A DNA stretch of 64,000 nucleotides from Melastoma dodecandrum (lineage: Eukaryota; Streptophyta; Magnoliopsida; Myrtales; Melastomataceae), in contig JARUPY010000050.1 of NCBI GenBank assembly GCA_029817715.1, positions 62,001 through 126,000 of the forward strand, in the 5' to 3' direction. The notes under the pieces are model-generated. The model ran no database searches and had not been told where the DNA came from. It saw only the letters and a list, made by a program, of their open reading frames with translations. The stretch's first letter is position 1; every line of letters starts with the position of its first letter. The position numbers and the translations under genes were made by a program. Shown here piece after piece: positions 48,904 through 60,558 of this stretch.

Positions 48904-49377
48904 TTAACCCTGGGGACCACGCGCAAAGTCAGATACAGCCCTCTCAAGCTCCCTACAGGCAGCCTCAAAGAATCCTAGATGGAAGTCCTCTACACGTCGG
49001 TCCAATCCAGGGATACTATTCACAAGATCCCGAAATTGTTGGCATTTCGCAAGACGGTAGATGGGAACGTCCTCATCCTCGATCGCTGCAAGGTCTACTA
49101 TCAGAAGCCTCAACTGTGAGAGGGTAAGCTCTAGTAGGTGTGAACCATGGTATAAGCCGGTCAAGAATCCTGTGAGAAGGTTCAAGCACTCCGGAACAGT
49201 GACAAACGGCGGTCGGAACTCATTGTATGGGGCCCAGTTCGGAGCGTCTCCGACTTCTGGAATCTCTGGAATTTCACCATCTGGATCACCACTGGGGCCT
49301 GCTTTGCCTTTGGATAGCTTAGGCATGTGTCCTGGGTGTCGACCTTCGCCGCGATTTGCCATACTAACCGGATTCAC
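48904..49377 (-). CDS. Extra ORF between primer-binding site and gag in the Tekay-like element
   Basis: 157 codons, opening MNPVSMANRGEGRHPGHMPK, with no recognised domain. A proline/glycine-rich head (GPSGDPDGEIPEIPEVGDAP) is followed by a helical, leucine-rich body (LLTGFLTGLYHGSHLLELTL, LRLLIVDLAAIEDEDVPIYR, FHLGFFEAACRELERAVSDF). It stops at 48,904, about 300 bp upstream of gag and in sense with it. It is open without disruption although pol is broken. A separate pre-gag frame is not standard for this lineage. It might be translated from the same RNA. The function is unknown. Confidence 0.5.
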   Translation of the reverse strand: MNPVSMANRGEGRHPGHMPKLSKGKAGPSGDPDGEIPEIPEVGDAPNWAPYNEFRPPFVTVPECLNLLTGFLTGLYHGSHLLELTLSQLRLLIVDLAAIEDEDVPIYRLAKCQQFRDLVNSIPGLDRRVEDFHLGFFEAACRELERAVSDFARGPQG

Positions 49378-49694
49378 TAGGGGTATTACTTGTGATTTTT
49401 CTGGCTAGGATGTGATTTTTCCTTGACTGCTCCTCAGTCGTATTTATAATAAGTTTTCGTTTGTCATCTAGCCATTCGTGTGGTCTTTTCAACTCACGGG
49501 CACGCCTACTGTACCCTGTCAAGTCTATTCGCACTTAGAAAGATTCCCTTGACAACTGTGAGTGCGCTTGTGTTTATCATTTACCTCACTTTTCCAGACT
49601 CTGTCTAGTATTATTATTCACGGGTGGGTTTACTATTCTTTTTCATTTAGACCTAAAGCGCATACTAATCCACCTTATTACTCCAACTAACTGC

Positions 49695-49706
49695 GCTCTG
49701 ATACCA
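49695..49706 (-). promoter_or_regulatory. Primer-binding site of the Tekay-like element
   Basis: The minus strand reads TGGTATCAGAGC, a perfect complement of the tRNA-Met 3' end. It starts two bases inside the 5' LTR (right copy). This fixes the element's orientation. Confidence 0.9.
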
Positions 49707-49708
49707 AC

Positions 49709-51923
49709 TGTAAAGACTAGCATTAGTACAAATTTTGCAAATTATTTAACTGCCCTTGACCAGTCAGCGTAGCGGAAGCCAACAACTTAAAGTCCTCACC
49801 CGCGAATGTCTCGATCCCTCTTCTCCAATCCTTCAGTGCCAAACTGTACCTATCTACCTGCGCTAAAGAACTAGGGGGGATCAGCGATAAACGCTCGTAC
49901 GCCCCACCCATGCACATGCGAAAGGTCGTGTGACCCCTAACATCATCCTAGCGTGCATCCTTTCGAAAAACAGCTTATTGCCACGATGCATCCAAGCCAC
50001 AGGAATTAAAGCGATGCGGATAAATAATATCATTCAGCAGGAACACATCAACTTAAATTCATCACGCGTAAAAGCAGTACGCATAACAATAATTACTAAC
50101 AATCACAAAATAATGAATACGACTTTCCTGGTTCCTCCCTCACCATAACACTTCCACCGGATGCCAGGACCATTACAGTGCGTCCCCATCCACTCCTCCG
50201 GGAGCGCCCGGGAAACAGCGACAGGTGCAACCGCGAGTGTTGCCACCTTTCCGTTCTCCTCCGCCACACGGTCGGGAATCCACTCTCTCAAACCACTACT
50301 CACAAGTATCCCCACGATTTAATAGATGATCTAAGCCAAATTGCACAACCCAATTCCATAAGGACGTGGTCGGTCCAGATCAAAGACAGCGGCAACTTCA
50401 CTTCTGACTCTAATAATTCTCATGATATCTACGGAACCCAACCACCATTGACCAAAGCCGAACGTGGTTGGTCCAATCCGTAATTTTTGCCGCACATCTT
50501 ACGGATCAGCCGCACAACGCGTGTCCACGATCCCCAACCACGGTCTCGTCATCCTTGCAGCCATAGGGATGGAATTATCTCAATTTCTGGGCGGACCAAT
50601 TGCCGATTTGAAGGAGCCGCTTAAAAGCAATTGCAATACACTGTAATCTCAAGAACTCTTACAATTCGGCTCCACGTAACACATATTTCCATTTATAATT
50701 AATACGAGGCTAACCATCGACAGCAAGTTCTCATTCAGCCCACAATTCCACAGAAGGTTGCCCTTCTGTCAACGTCGCTCCCTCGCTGAGCTACAAGCTC
50801 CTGGCGAGCCACACAGTACAGAGCAACGAGTACAATCCCCACATACAGAATCGGCTGCTAGAAGACTGCAGAATAGAGTCACGCTATAAGCAGAACGTGC
50901 CGACAACAACCGCGTTTTCGCGGCCTCTCTCTCTAGCCGTACCTCGCTCCCGACCTTCCCCCTGTACACTCGCTATCCTAGCCCCACAGTCGCAACACAA
51001 CCGGACACGCCAACCATCATAGCAAACAAAGGAAACATAGGGGGAAGGGGGGGTGAAGCGTACCGTTTACTAACGGGATCCTCGAGCCAACGACCTTACC
51101 CACTTCTTTCGCCGCTGATCCCCAGTGACTCCCCCGAATCTTCCTTCCTGTTCAGCGATTCGCTCGTCCTCCCACAGTTACGGTGTTGCGGAAGACGGAA
51201 TCGTGACCCACTATAGTAGGCGGAGAAAACCGAGGGTAGGAAGGACGGGCACTGTTCTCCTCCGTGAATAATGCTCGTTCCCGCCGTGACGATGGCGGCA
51301 ACTTCAGCCCCCAACTCGACGGAATGAGCGAACACCCGAGGGAACTCCGCTAACGCCGGCCAAATCCGAGCTTTCGGAGTTTTGCGATTCCTTGTTGTGT
51401 GTAGTGGAAGCTACCGAGAAGCCTCCCTCTTCCCCATCTTATCTTCCCGTCCTCTCACATTTTTATTATTATTTATATTTCTTTCTTTCTGATTCTTCTT
51501 CTTTTATGTTTGCGGGTGGAAAAGTAATGTCCCAAATCTCTTATCAACACTTATCCCCCGTAGGATAGAACCATTGCCCGGATATTATATAATTCATCGC
51601 TCACTGTATGTTTTACAATTCCCATCGTTCCTGTAATATAATTATTAATTAAACTTTTCTCGATCAAAATCCGTGACGTTAAATGAATATCACCGATACC
51701 CTAACTCGATTTCGTTTAGGTCCAGGCATCCCATTTCCGGTGTGACGTAATCACACGAAATCGAATTAGTAATCTCGTTAATATTCTATATCAACATTCA
51801 CTGACAACGAAAGTATTAAACTCTCGTGCCACGTCGGATTTTGACTCGGTCAAACGTTCTAGCTCTAGTCAACATTCTAATCCAAATAATATATTTCCAT
51901 TTTCGAAATTCCGGGTCGTTACA
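49709..51923 (-). repeat. 5' LTR of the Tekay-like element (right copy)
   Basis: 2,215 bp, TGTAAAGACTAGC to CGGGTCGTTACA on the + strand. On the minus strand it starts TGTAACGACCCGG, a common start of plant chromovirus LTRs. It pairs with 41,917-44,126. Confidence 0.9.
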
Positions 51924-52157
51924 ATAGAGCCAGGGGCCGGACCGAGTGTGCCAGGGAGGATGCTGGGCCCCTAAGGGGGGTGGATTGTGAAGTCCCACAT
52001 CGGTTAGATAGGGGAACGAAGCAGTGCTTATATAGGCTGTGGAGACCTCTCCTCACATGACGCGTTTTGGGGCCGATGCGTCGGTCGCCAAGAACAAAAC
52101 CGTGCGGGCGAGGCCCAAAGCGGACAATATCCTGTGGCGGTGGTCTGGGCTGTTACA
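51924..52157 (+). mobile_element. 3' half of a TRIM-like miniature LTR element
   Basis: On the + strand: remnant of a primer-binding site (ATAGAGCCAGGGG, for TGGTATCAGAGCC...), a short internal part (GTGCCAGGGAGGATGCTGGG), purine tract CTAAGGGGGGTGGAT, then an LTR of 172 bp (51,986-52,157) starting TGTGAAGTCCCACATCGG and ending GGGCTGTTACA. It contains TATATAGGCTGTGGAGA. The type is abundant in plant genomes (TGTAACAGCCC... on the other strand). Its left LTR is missing: the Tekay LTR takes that place. Confidence 0.65.
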
Positions 52158-53300
52158 GTTCATGTTCCGTACTCCCAGGTGTGGGAATATGGCAGAAAGT
52201 GGGCATGGGTGCACAACCCCATATACCCGTCGAAAAAAACCAAAAAGCGAAAAGAAAGGAGGGCACGGTGCGCTGTGCAAAAACGTGCCAGGCCGGCAGT
52301 CCCTAAAACCCAAAAAGTTAAGGAATCAAGCGAAAGCGATCTTGCTTCAAACTCGCTGAGTGATTACAACCCAGTTCAATCCGGGACTCCACCCGAGGCA
52401 AACAGAACTAGTAGCAACGTCCTCATGCTACCAGCCGAGTTCGCTAAGAAAGAACGCAATCATACAGAAGGTTGGCTAACACTACCTTTTAATCCTAACA
52501 CCATCATTGAAATACCACAGAACGTTCCAACTAGTTGGTTGAGATAACCCTTGGCACCATTACGGAAACACATGTTCCCGTTCCACATTCAGGCAACGAT
52601 CAACAACGTGGCAATGCGTCGCGTTCTGGTTGATAACGGAGCGACTACTAATCTACTCCCCCTATAAGCTTATAAAAGTTTAGGATGACATAACCGAACT
52701 TGGGGAAATTGATGTTAGAGTCAGTGGATTCAACGGGATTACCTCCTATTTAGGCGTGGTTTCCTCCAGACTCCAAGTAGGTACAAACGAAAAAAAGACG
52801 ACTTTCTTTTCATTGACATAAAGCCCTCTTCAGTGCCCTGCTTGGGAGGGATTTGCTTCACAAAGCTAGTGTCATACCCTTTACTCTTCACCAAGAGCTT
52901 CTGCTATGGGGAAAACATAGTCCAAAGGTTATCATAGATGAGGCAAACGAAAATACTAATATACCTTACGTCTGCGCAGAGGCAGCCAAGCTAGTGAAAG
53001 ACATGACATTAAAGCAAAGGCATGCGATGGGACACCCGAACGTCGGCCCTCTAGGTGAAGGAGGCTACGAATTTCTGATTTCGTATGACGGGTCACTTCT
53101 AGCACCCACAATCCAATCGTTCCAACTGGATGGGGCGACGAGTTGCAACTTGAGGTCAACGAGGACTTGACTCCATTGGAGAAAGATATGCACGAGGCTG
53201 GGATACGAGATGACACTGGTGCTCAGCAGACAAAGACGGATTCGGAGCCCGATAGACTCCTCAACGCATGCTCGTCTTATGGGGAGTGAAGTACTAGATC
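52158..53300 (+). pseudogene. Tat-like gag end and protease
   Basis: The frame broken at 41,916 continues VPYSQVWEYGRKWAWVHNP, then a basic run SKKTKKRKERRARCAVQKR. Later FPFHIQATINNVAMRRVLVD and NGATTNLLP (about 52,575-52,665) is the protease site, with N where T is usual (DNGAT for DTGAS). Downstream FIDIKPSSVPCLGRDLLHKA and HQELLLWGKHSPKVIIDEAN (52,820-52,950) match the protease-to-RT linker of Tat elements. Several stops follow to 53,290. Confidence 0.6.
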
Positions 53301-53499
53301 CAATATTGGATGTCCTGTAGAGATTAGCTAGCTATAGGGCATCCAAAATAAGCGAGATACGATGTAATGTGCCTCCCCAAGCATGCCAAGATGCTAAATA
53401 TTAATAAAGAAGTTATTAATACTTCTGTCATTCCTTGCGATCTTTTAAAAGAGATAAATCTAGGGACCGCTGACTAGCCACGTGTCGCCTATCTTAGTT

Positions 53500-54700
53500 C
53501 AGTCATGAGTGAAACTGAAGCAAATGACATAAGCAAGGTTCTACATACCTGTAAAGAATGCTTCGCGTGGGACTACACTGAGCTGTCTGGACTAAACCGG
53601 AACTTGGTTGAACATTGACTCCCGACACGCAACGATTTCAAGCCCGTAAAACAAACTCCGAGGAGGATGTGACGAGAAGTAGCTCAAATGGTTTACAATG
53701 AAATCAAGAAACTGTTTAAAGCCAGTTGCATCAGGACGGCTAAATACGTAGACTGGATTTCTAGCATAGTACCCGTCGTAAAAAGAACGGCAAGATCAAG
53801 GTATGGATAGACTTTTGCGATCTAAATAAAGCAACACCTAAACATGAGTACCCATTGCCCATTGCTAACGACCTCATAGATAAGTCAGCTGGACATGAAC
53901 TAATGTCCTTTATGGACGAATACTCTAGGTATAATCAAATCTTCATTGATGAAGAAGATGTCCACAAAACAGCATTCAGACGCCTTATCGGAATATTCGA
54001 ATGGGTAGTTATGTCTTTCGGATTAAAGAATGTCGGAGCCACGTATCAAAGAACAATGAATCTAATTTTCTCTACTGTGATAGGAAAGACAATTGAGGTA
54101 TACATTGATGATGTGGTGGTAAAATCCAAAAAGAAACAGGACCACCACGTCCATTTGAGCGAAGCGTTCGAAAAGATGCGAGCACACAACTTAAAACTCA
54201 ACCCGTTAAAGTGCGCTTTTGGGGTACAGAAAGCCCAATTCCTTAGATTCCTAGCACATCAACGGGAAATCGAAGTGGATCCTTTAAAAACTCACGCTGT
54301 TCAAAACTTCCCTACTCCTCGAAGCAAGAAGGAACTCCCAGCCTTCCTCGGGAGAGTCAATTATATACGCCGCTTCATTGGCAACGTGGCATTTAAAACC
54401 AGCGCCTTCTTGTCGATTCTGAAGGAGCGGGAAAAGGGACAGATGGCTTGGACACCGCAACATGAGCGAGCTTTACATGAATTAAAGGATTATCTGATCA
54501 ATCCCTCTGTCTTAGCGCCACCAGACAACAACGAACCATATATCCTTTATGTAGCTGCATCCCAGTCTACTATCGGGTCTATGCTAGCTCAGGAACAAGA
54601 TGGAGTAGAAAGAGCGATTTATTACCCGTCTCGCCTTCTCACGAGACAGAACAACAATATACTCCAACTGAGAAAGTGTGCCTTGTAGTATACTACTCAG
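53500..54700 (+). pseudogene. Tat-like reverse transcriptase and first RNase H
   Basis: The start is decayed (FAWDYTELSGLNRNLVEH at about 53,565, then stops). From 53,855 a 277-codon frame is open: LMSFMDEYSRYNQIFIDEED (catalytic D of the first RT motif), FEWVVMSFGLKNVGATYQRT, IEVYIDDVVVKSKKKQDHHV (YIDD), LNPLKCAFGVQKAQFL, FLGRVNYIRRFIGNVAFKTS, then the RNase H start YILYVAASQSTIGSMLAQEQ, where the usual D-x-S reads A-A-S. It ends LLTRQNNNILQLRKCAL with a stop at 54,686. Confidence 0.8.
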
Positions 54701-54945
54701 TGGTAAAAATTAGACACTACATCGGATCTAATGATGTATACGTCATCTCTAAGACCCCTGTGACTAAGGTATTCTTTGACAAACCTTTGCTCACGGGAAG
54801 AATCTACAAGTGGAGTCTGGTTCTCTCAGCCTACAATATTTACCACAAACCACAAGCTTCAGTTAAAGGTCACGCCTTGGCTAAATTCATCACTCATTAT
54901 GGTGAAGGCAATCTCGATTCTTCACACGAAAAAGTCCACCCGTGA

Positions 54946-55330
54946 GAAAATTGGACCATGTGGCTCGAGGGGTCCTCCAACAAGTTCGGAGCTGGCGTGG
55001 GCGTCTTTATTAAGACACCATGGAAGGCGGAAACTAGAGTGGCTTGTCACCTCATTGGGAAGGTAACTAATAATGAAGCAGAGTATGAGTCCCTGATCTT
55101 GGCCTTGCAAACCGCACTAGACTGGAAATTGGGAAACGTCAAAATATGTGGTGATTCCTAGTTGGTGATCCAACAACTCTTGGATCAAAACGAGTGTCAT
55201 GTACCTAACCTCAGCCAATACCTACGAAGAACAAAAGAGCTCTTCGTGTGAATAGACACAACAGAGGTCATACATGTGAAGCGAGGCGACAACCAAGAAG
55301 CCAACTACTAAAAAAATGACACGACCCTGT
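54946..55330 (+). pseudogene. Tat-like second (archaeal-type) RNase H
   Basis: MWLEGSSNKFGAGVGVFIKT is the first motif, where the usual D of DGSSN is E. TNNEAEYESLILALQTAL has the catalytic E. VKICGDS carries the third D, followed at once by a TAG stop (55,159). LVIQQLLDQNECHVPNLSQY and VIHVKRGDNQEANY end it. A second RNase H between the first one and integrase is the feature used to place elements in the Tat lineage. Confidence 0.75.
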
Positions 55331-55479
55331 TCTTAAGCAAACGACCAGAGGTCCATGACGGCGCTGAGATAGAAAACAAGGAGGTTCATACTGCGAACCT
55401 ATTCAAACAGAGAGGATTGGAGAGAATCAATATGACGATTCCTCGAAAATACTCGGGCGAAAGTCGAAAGAAATATTCG

Positions 55480-56700
55480 AGTAATCGCTTGGCACTATGC
55501 GCTACTCGACGGGGTCCTTTATAGAAAGACCAACGAGGACATCCTCTTAAGATGCGTCAATCTAGACGAAGCTATCCCGATCATGATGGAAACACATGAA
55601 GGCTTATGTGGAGCGCATAACGAAGGAATTAAGATGAGTTGGTCGATCAAACGACATGGCTTTTACTAGCCATCAATGGTCAAGAACTGCATCGAGATGG
55701 CTAAAGCCTGTTAGGCTTGCCAGCAATGCGGGCCAGTAAACCGAACCCCGGCCACGGGCATGAACATCATAGTGAAACCATGGCCGTTTAGGACATGGGT
55801 ACTGGACATTATGGGGAAAATCCATCCTCATTCGAGTAGAGGAGATGCTTATATACTCGTTGCCACGGACTACTTTACCAAGTGGGTAGAAGCGGTAGCA
55901 TACAAGTTCATCAACCAAAAAGATGTAATTGAATTAATCAAGAACTCCATTGTCTACCAATACGGAATTCCCCAAAGCATAGTGGTAGACAACGCAAGGA
56001 TATTCAATGGGCTGAAGATTTTGGGTTTAAAATACTCAATTCGACCCCATACTACCCTCAATCAAATGGGCAAGCAGGGGCCTCTAACAAACTCATAAAG
56101 CGGGTTATACAGAGGAAGATCGGGGATAACCCATGCACGTGGCACACTCTGCTTCAGGAGACATTATGGGCTTTCCGAGTTAGAAAGAGGGAAAGCACGG
56201 ACGTTGCACCGTTCAACCTTGTGTACGGCCAGGACGCGATGCTGCCAACAGAAGTGCGACATTGATCGTTTAGACTCCTTAAACACCTTGGAGAGCACGA
56301 GAGGTACGATGGAGACATGCATATTGAATTGAAAAACCTAAAAACTACAATGATCAACGTGCTGAACCATCTAGAAGCTCATAAAAAGAACATCGCCCGT
56401 TATTACAACAAGAAAGTGGTCCCTAGATCCTTTAGCAAAGGTGATCTAGTCTGGAACTGAGACTACCCAAAGGAGTTCGCGACTATTTTCATGGAAAATG
56501 AACACCAAATTGGGAAGGCCCTTTCCAGGTAGTTGAAACTCACCTTGGGAATTCATACTGCTTAGGAGAGCTTGATGGATTCGTTCATGAACGCAAGATC
56601 AATGGCAAATACTTGAAAATGTATAAGCCAACAATGTGGGAAATGCACAAAAACATCATTTCAAAACGTTTCCCCACGACGGGGGCCAGATACAAATGTA
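55480..56700 (+). pseudogene. Tat-like integrase
   Basis: VLYRKTNEDILLRCVNLDEA and METHEGLCGAHNEGIKM (zinc-binding HH), CIEMAKAC and CQQCGPVNRTPA (CC, with a stop in place), WVLDIMGKIHP (first D), FTKWVEAVAYKFINQKDVIE, GIPQSIVVDNARIFN (second D), and IRPHTTLNQMGKQGPLTNS (decayed E region). The C-terminal part (TMINVLNHLEAHKKNIARYY-like) runs to about 56,460 across stops. The end of pol is near 56,640. Confidence 0.75.
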
Positions 56701-56768
56701 GTTCTTCAAGCAAGAGGCAAATAATGCAATAGGTGCTTCGTTCGATCCATCAAGCCGGCCGCCAGAAT

Positions 56769-59588
56769 CTACTTTGCCTCGACATCCAAGGCTTCGTCCC
56801 ACTCCCTCTCCAGATTATCCCTCTCTTGGTTAGCGGCCGCGCGCTCAGCTGCTTCGTCGACCCGAGTAGCATTCAGGCTTGCGTGGGTAGCGTCAAGGTT
56901 CCTCTGGAGGCACTGGAGAGTAGCCAACAGCTCTTCCCTTCGTTTGAGGAGATTGGCTTCCTTAAGAGACAGCTCATGCACCCGAACAGAAGATGGAAGC
57001 AGCTGGGACAAGTACGACTTATTTTCCTCCAGCTTCGCCTTGAGCGCGAGACCCTCTTGTCATTCTCTCCAAGAACGCCAAAGGAATCTCCGAGAAAGGG
57101 AGAGCCTCACCCGCAACTCCTACAAATTAGCACCCACTCGGCCCAGCTCGTCCGTCACAGATGATAATGTTCAGTGCTAACCCCGCGCTCTAAGGTGATG
57201 ATGAAAGAGGCGAGTAGAGAATGCAGGAGCTGCTAGAGATATGATTAAATCAGATGCCCACTTGAGAGCAAGGCATAGGTATAACTCTAACAAGGATCTT
57301 GCCAGAGGCGCATGCGCTAGTGGACCTTGGGAAGCCTCCGTCGCCTGGTTCTAGGGGGCTTTTGTCGCCTGGCCTTGAGGGGCTTCTATCGCCTCGTTTC
57401 GAGAAACATCCCTTGCTTCGCTAAAGGGAGTCTCTATCGTCTGCTCTTGAAGGGCTCCTGTCACCCGACCGCGAAAAACCTTCGCCGACATTTATTGGGC
57501 GACGACAACATCATCAACCAAGGAGTTTTTGGCTTCACCCTCTGGTTGCGAGGGCGGAACTTCAGGTACCACCTTGCTCAGGGACTCCACCCTGGATGGC
57601 TGCTTGGGATGGCCTCGACCGCCTAACCAGGAAACAATAGGGACGTAGTCATCACCAACGGTAGAAGGAACGCCGGAAGCACCTTGTTCGGCAAATGAAT
57701 TAACGTCACTGAGGAATACACCTACCAAGAAACAAGGCATCTAAAAGTATAATACCTGATGCATTCCCGGAAGACACCCGCTCGGGAATGGGGTGCCCAA
57801 CAGGAGCCCCTGGCAATACTTGGGCGACGTGCCCAAATGACGCTTGCGTAGCCTGACGGGCTCCTTCCGAAGGCAAGCCTGTGGAGGAAGGCCTAGTCCT
57901 TCTGATGCCTGTAACACAAAAGGGTCAGCCTATGCACCTAAGACCAACCAAATCGGGATGAACTGAGTTAACATACCCGAGGAGGACGCATCATCGCATG
58001 ACGGTCGCTTCCTCGAACATCTCCCACTTGAACTGGGAAGTGTTGAGGAGGGGGCAAATCTGCCTCTTTAATCAACCTAGGAGAGGCTTGCAGCGCTCCC
58101 CAAATTGGGTATCAGGCAAAGGAAAATAATGGGGATCGGCCACCCGACGGCTCTGAACTAATTTGAGCCATAGGAAGGTATGGCCATTGAGACTGCTCAA
58201 TCAGGCCAGACACCAAAGCAGACGCCGCCCAATGGTGTAGCTGCTGATTCTTGGACTTGGAAAACGGGACGGCCAGACAGTGAGTAAAGCCAAGTTGACG
58301 GACATAGAGTTGAGGATTATACGCCTCAAACGTCATGCCACTAGAATCCACTCCCACCAAGTCCCTAGCAAAGAGAGCCGGGCGGAGATATTCAACCCTC
58401 TCCGGGTGAAGCGCTTCCCACTCCCTAGGGAAAGGATGCCAGAAGCATATCGTGTCCGGATTGCCATCCGAATACAGATCCGCCAAGGTTCGCACACGGC
58501 CAGCAACTCCAAAGCGGGCCCAGTACTTAGAGGAACCTGCTACGACAACTTGAGAAACCCGGGAAATACAAAGCAATCCACAGGTACACGATCCACAAGG
58601 GGTCATCTGTCCGATATCCAAAAAAGTTAGTCGAGTCGATCATCGCCTGGTAAAGCCCGCGGTAAATCAGATTCAACAAAAAGGGGGGGGCAAAGGCCAC
58701 AGCCTCCGGCTGATCCGCATTGGCAGCGTCAACGAGACTGGCGGCCAGCCCAACCATGTAGGAACTGGGATGCTTTCTCCGATTGCAGAAGATGTACTTG
58801 GATAACCACTCCAAGTAGAACTCAAACTCCTCCTAGGGTCCCCATCTACCCTCAGAAACGTGCCGCTTGGCCACTTTGCTGATGCGCGATGAGGGATTAA
58901 ACTCCAAGTCGTCGCGTTGGTAATCAAACCAAAGGGGGGCTCCAGAAAGACTGCAACCAGTCAGAAAGCAGACATCCTCTAAGATAATCGACATCGGTCC
59001 CTTGGGGAGGTAGAAGAAGTTCACGACGAGGCTCTAGAATGACAAGAACCCTACGCACAAGGGCAAGTTGGGCTCGACTAGGGAGCAACACACATTGATC
59101 AAGGCCTTCATCCCCATCGCTTTCCAGACAGCACATTTCATCTCCATCCATTTGGAAACCCACTCTTTATGCGCCTCGATCCTGGGTGAAGGGAAGCAAC
59201 GAAGGTGCGTCCTTGCGGACGGTCCCCACCCAGACGGATTGAACTCGCCAGCAGGCAACTTGCTAGTAGAAAGGAAAAACTTTTCCGTATTAGAAAGAAT
59301 TAGATGCTTGGCATTAGGGACAAACGGACCTAGGGTTTGTTGGTCCGACATCGGCGTGCCAAAATCGAACTATACTTCATGGCAAGGAAAAATGTGAAAC
59401 TGACGGGACTCAGCAAAACCCCGTTGAAAGTTAGCCACATCACCCTCCTCACGGTTCGAAAGAGCTGGGGATGACGGGGATGAAGCACTGGAGTCCATAG
59501 AGTTTTGGGAAAGAGAACAAGGGTTTCTAGGAATGCAAAGGAAGGAGAAGGGTTTGTCGATCATTTGAAAGGGAAACCTTGGTCCCAA
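56769..59588 (-). pseudogene. Antisense extra reading frame of the Tat-like element with plant-mobile-domain-like segment
   Basis: After pol, the minus strand carries a reading frame of about 2.8 kb in several pieces. 59,588-59,370 is a serine-rich start (SMDSSASSPSSPALSNREEG-like). 59,351-59,034 contains TEKFFLSTSKLPAGEFNPSG and HKEWVSKWMEMKCAVWKAMG. 59,024-58,833 contains FFYLPKGPMSIILEDVCFLT, GCSLSGAPLWFD. 58,814-58,527 contains EAVAFAPPFLLNLIYRGLYQ. 58,621-58,112 contains PREWEALHPERVEYLRPALF and YVRQLGFTHCLAVPF. 57,740-57,492 is proline-rich. 57,011-56,769 is a coiled coil (LLKRREELLATLQCLQRNLD). The phrase with a fold-like LPxGPMxxxLEDV-FLTG is typical of plant mobile domain proteins. 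Breaks at about 58,820, 58,600 and 58,110 make it inactive. Confidence 0.6.
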
Positions 59589-60558
59589 AAGACTTTATAT
59601 TCTCATAAACCGACAAACGGCTAAGGCCCAAGAAAAACATTGTTTGACAACCAAGGCCCAAAAAGGTGCGTCACTTCGCTTGAAAACTGATGACGTTTCG
59701 AAAGTCATGAGTAGGTAGGCGAAGAGACTCTAAAATCCGCAGTTATTTCTCATCCAAATCTATTCATTACATAGGTTTGACTGACGATGAATGTACATTC
59801 GAAAGACGTTTCCTACCCTTAGTGAAATGTTCTCTATTGAAGATCTTACGAGCCTTCCGAGAGAGCCAAGGGTTAATCCGCAAGAGGTGGTTACACATGA
59901 GCCCGGAGAATATCTTTCGCTCTGAACAACGAGCTTCGGGGCACGCCAATGCAGCAGCACGAGGAGGCCCTAGTCCTTCAAGGGATACCAATAAGGGTCT
60001 CCCAAGAGCCGTCAGGCTGACGAACTGAGGACGGAGCATTCCATCGTGGTTTCTCACCGATCCCAAGGGCCGGCGCTGCTCGAAAGCGGCGAAGGCTGGC
60101 TTAACCGAATACCACCCGGGACGCCGCGTCGAGGACTTGTTCATACCCTCTCTCCTTCAAGGAGATGGGAGGTGGAGAATTTGGAAACCACCCTCATAAG
60201 ATGATGGACATAGGCTCTCAAGCAAGCTAAGGTGATGGACATAGATCCTGGGTAAAAGACTGGATAACAGAAAAAACTATGGTTTCGCTATTTTCAGATG
60301 AGATGGTGTGCGATTTAGAAGACGAATCGGGCATCGATATTTATAGCGGGTTATGAGGAAAATCAATGCTCTAACCGAAGATATTATGATAGAGATTTCG
60401 GGGATTCCAACAGTGTTTTCAGAAATCTCAACCGATGCACATCGGGATATCAATGGTCAAGGATTTATGTTCACACGCTACTTAATTGCAGGGGAATGAT
60501 TACGTGGTCTTTTTTAAGGCGAGACAGGTAACTCAGTCTGCCTTGAGTGGGCTTTATA
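59589..60558. other. 3' untranslated part of the Tat-like element
   Basis: No recognised domain. A minus-strand frame of 125 codons (60,144-59,767) includes FAAFEQRRPLGSVRNHDGML but has no family I can name. It may be a further piece of the antisense region or chance. The end before the 3' LTR reads CCTTGAGTGGGCTTTATA. I see no clean polypurine tract. Confidence 0.3.

Larger units (their letters stand above)
41917..52157 (-). mobile_element. Composite insertion: Tekay-like gypsy element joined to half a TRIM-like element
   Basis: The target-site duplication GTTCA flanks the whole block (41,912-41,916 and 52,158-52,162). Removing the block and one GTTCA leaves the Tat frame open. The left end is the gypsy LTR start (TGTAAAGACC). 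The right end is the TRIM-like LTR end (CTGTTACA). The gypsy part is 41,917-51,923 on the minus strand. The TRIM part is 51,924-52,157. Both have ends of the form (C)GTTACA on the + strand, which could have aided template switching. A later loss of the TRIM left half is the alternative. Confidence 0.7.

Noticed and set aside
56733..57180. Plus-strand open frames of 143 and 78 codons after the Tat integrase
   Set aside because: They are the complements of the antisense coiled-coil frame (57,011-56,769) and have no domain of their own.
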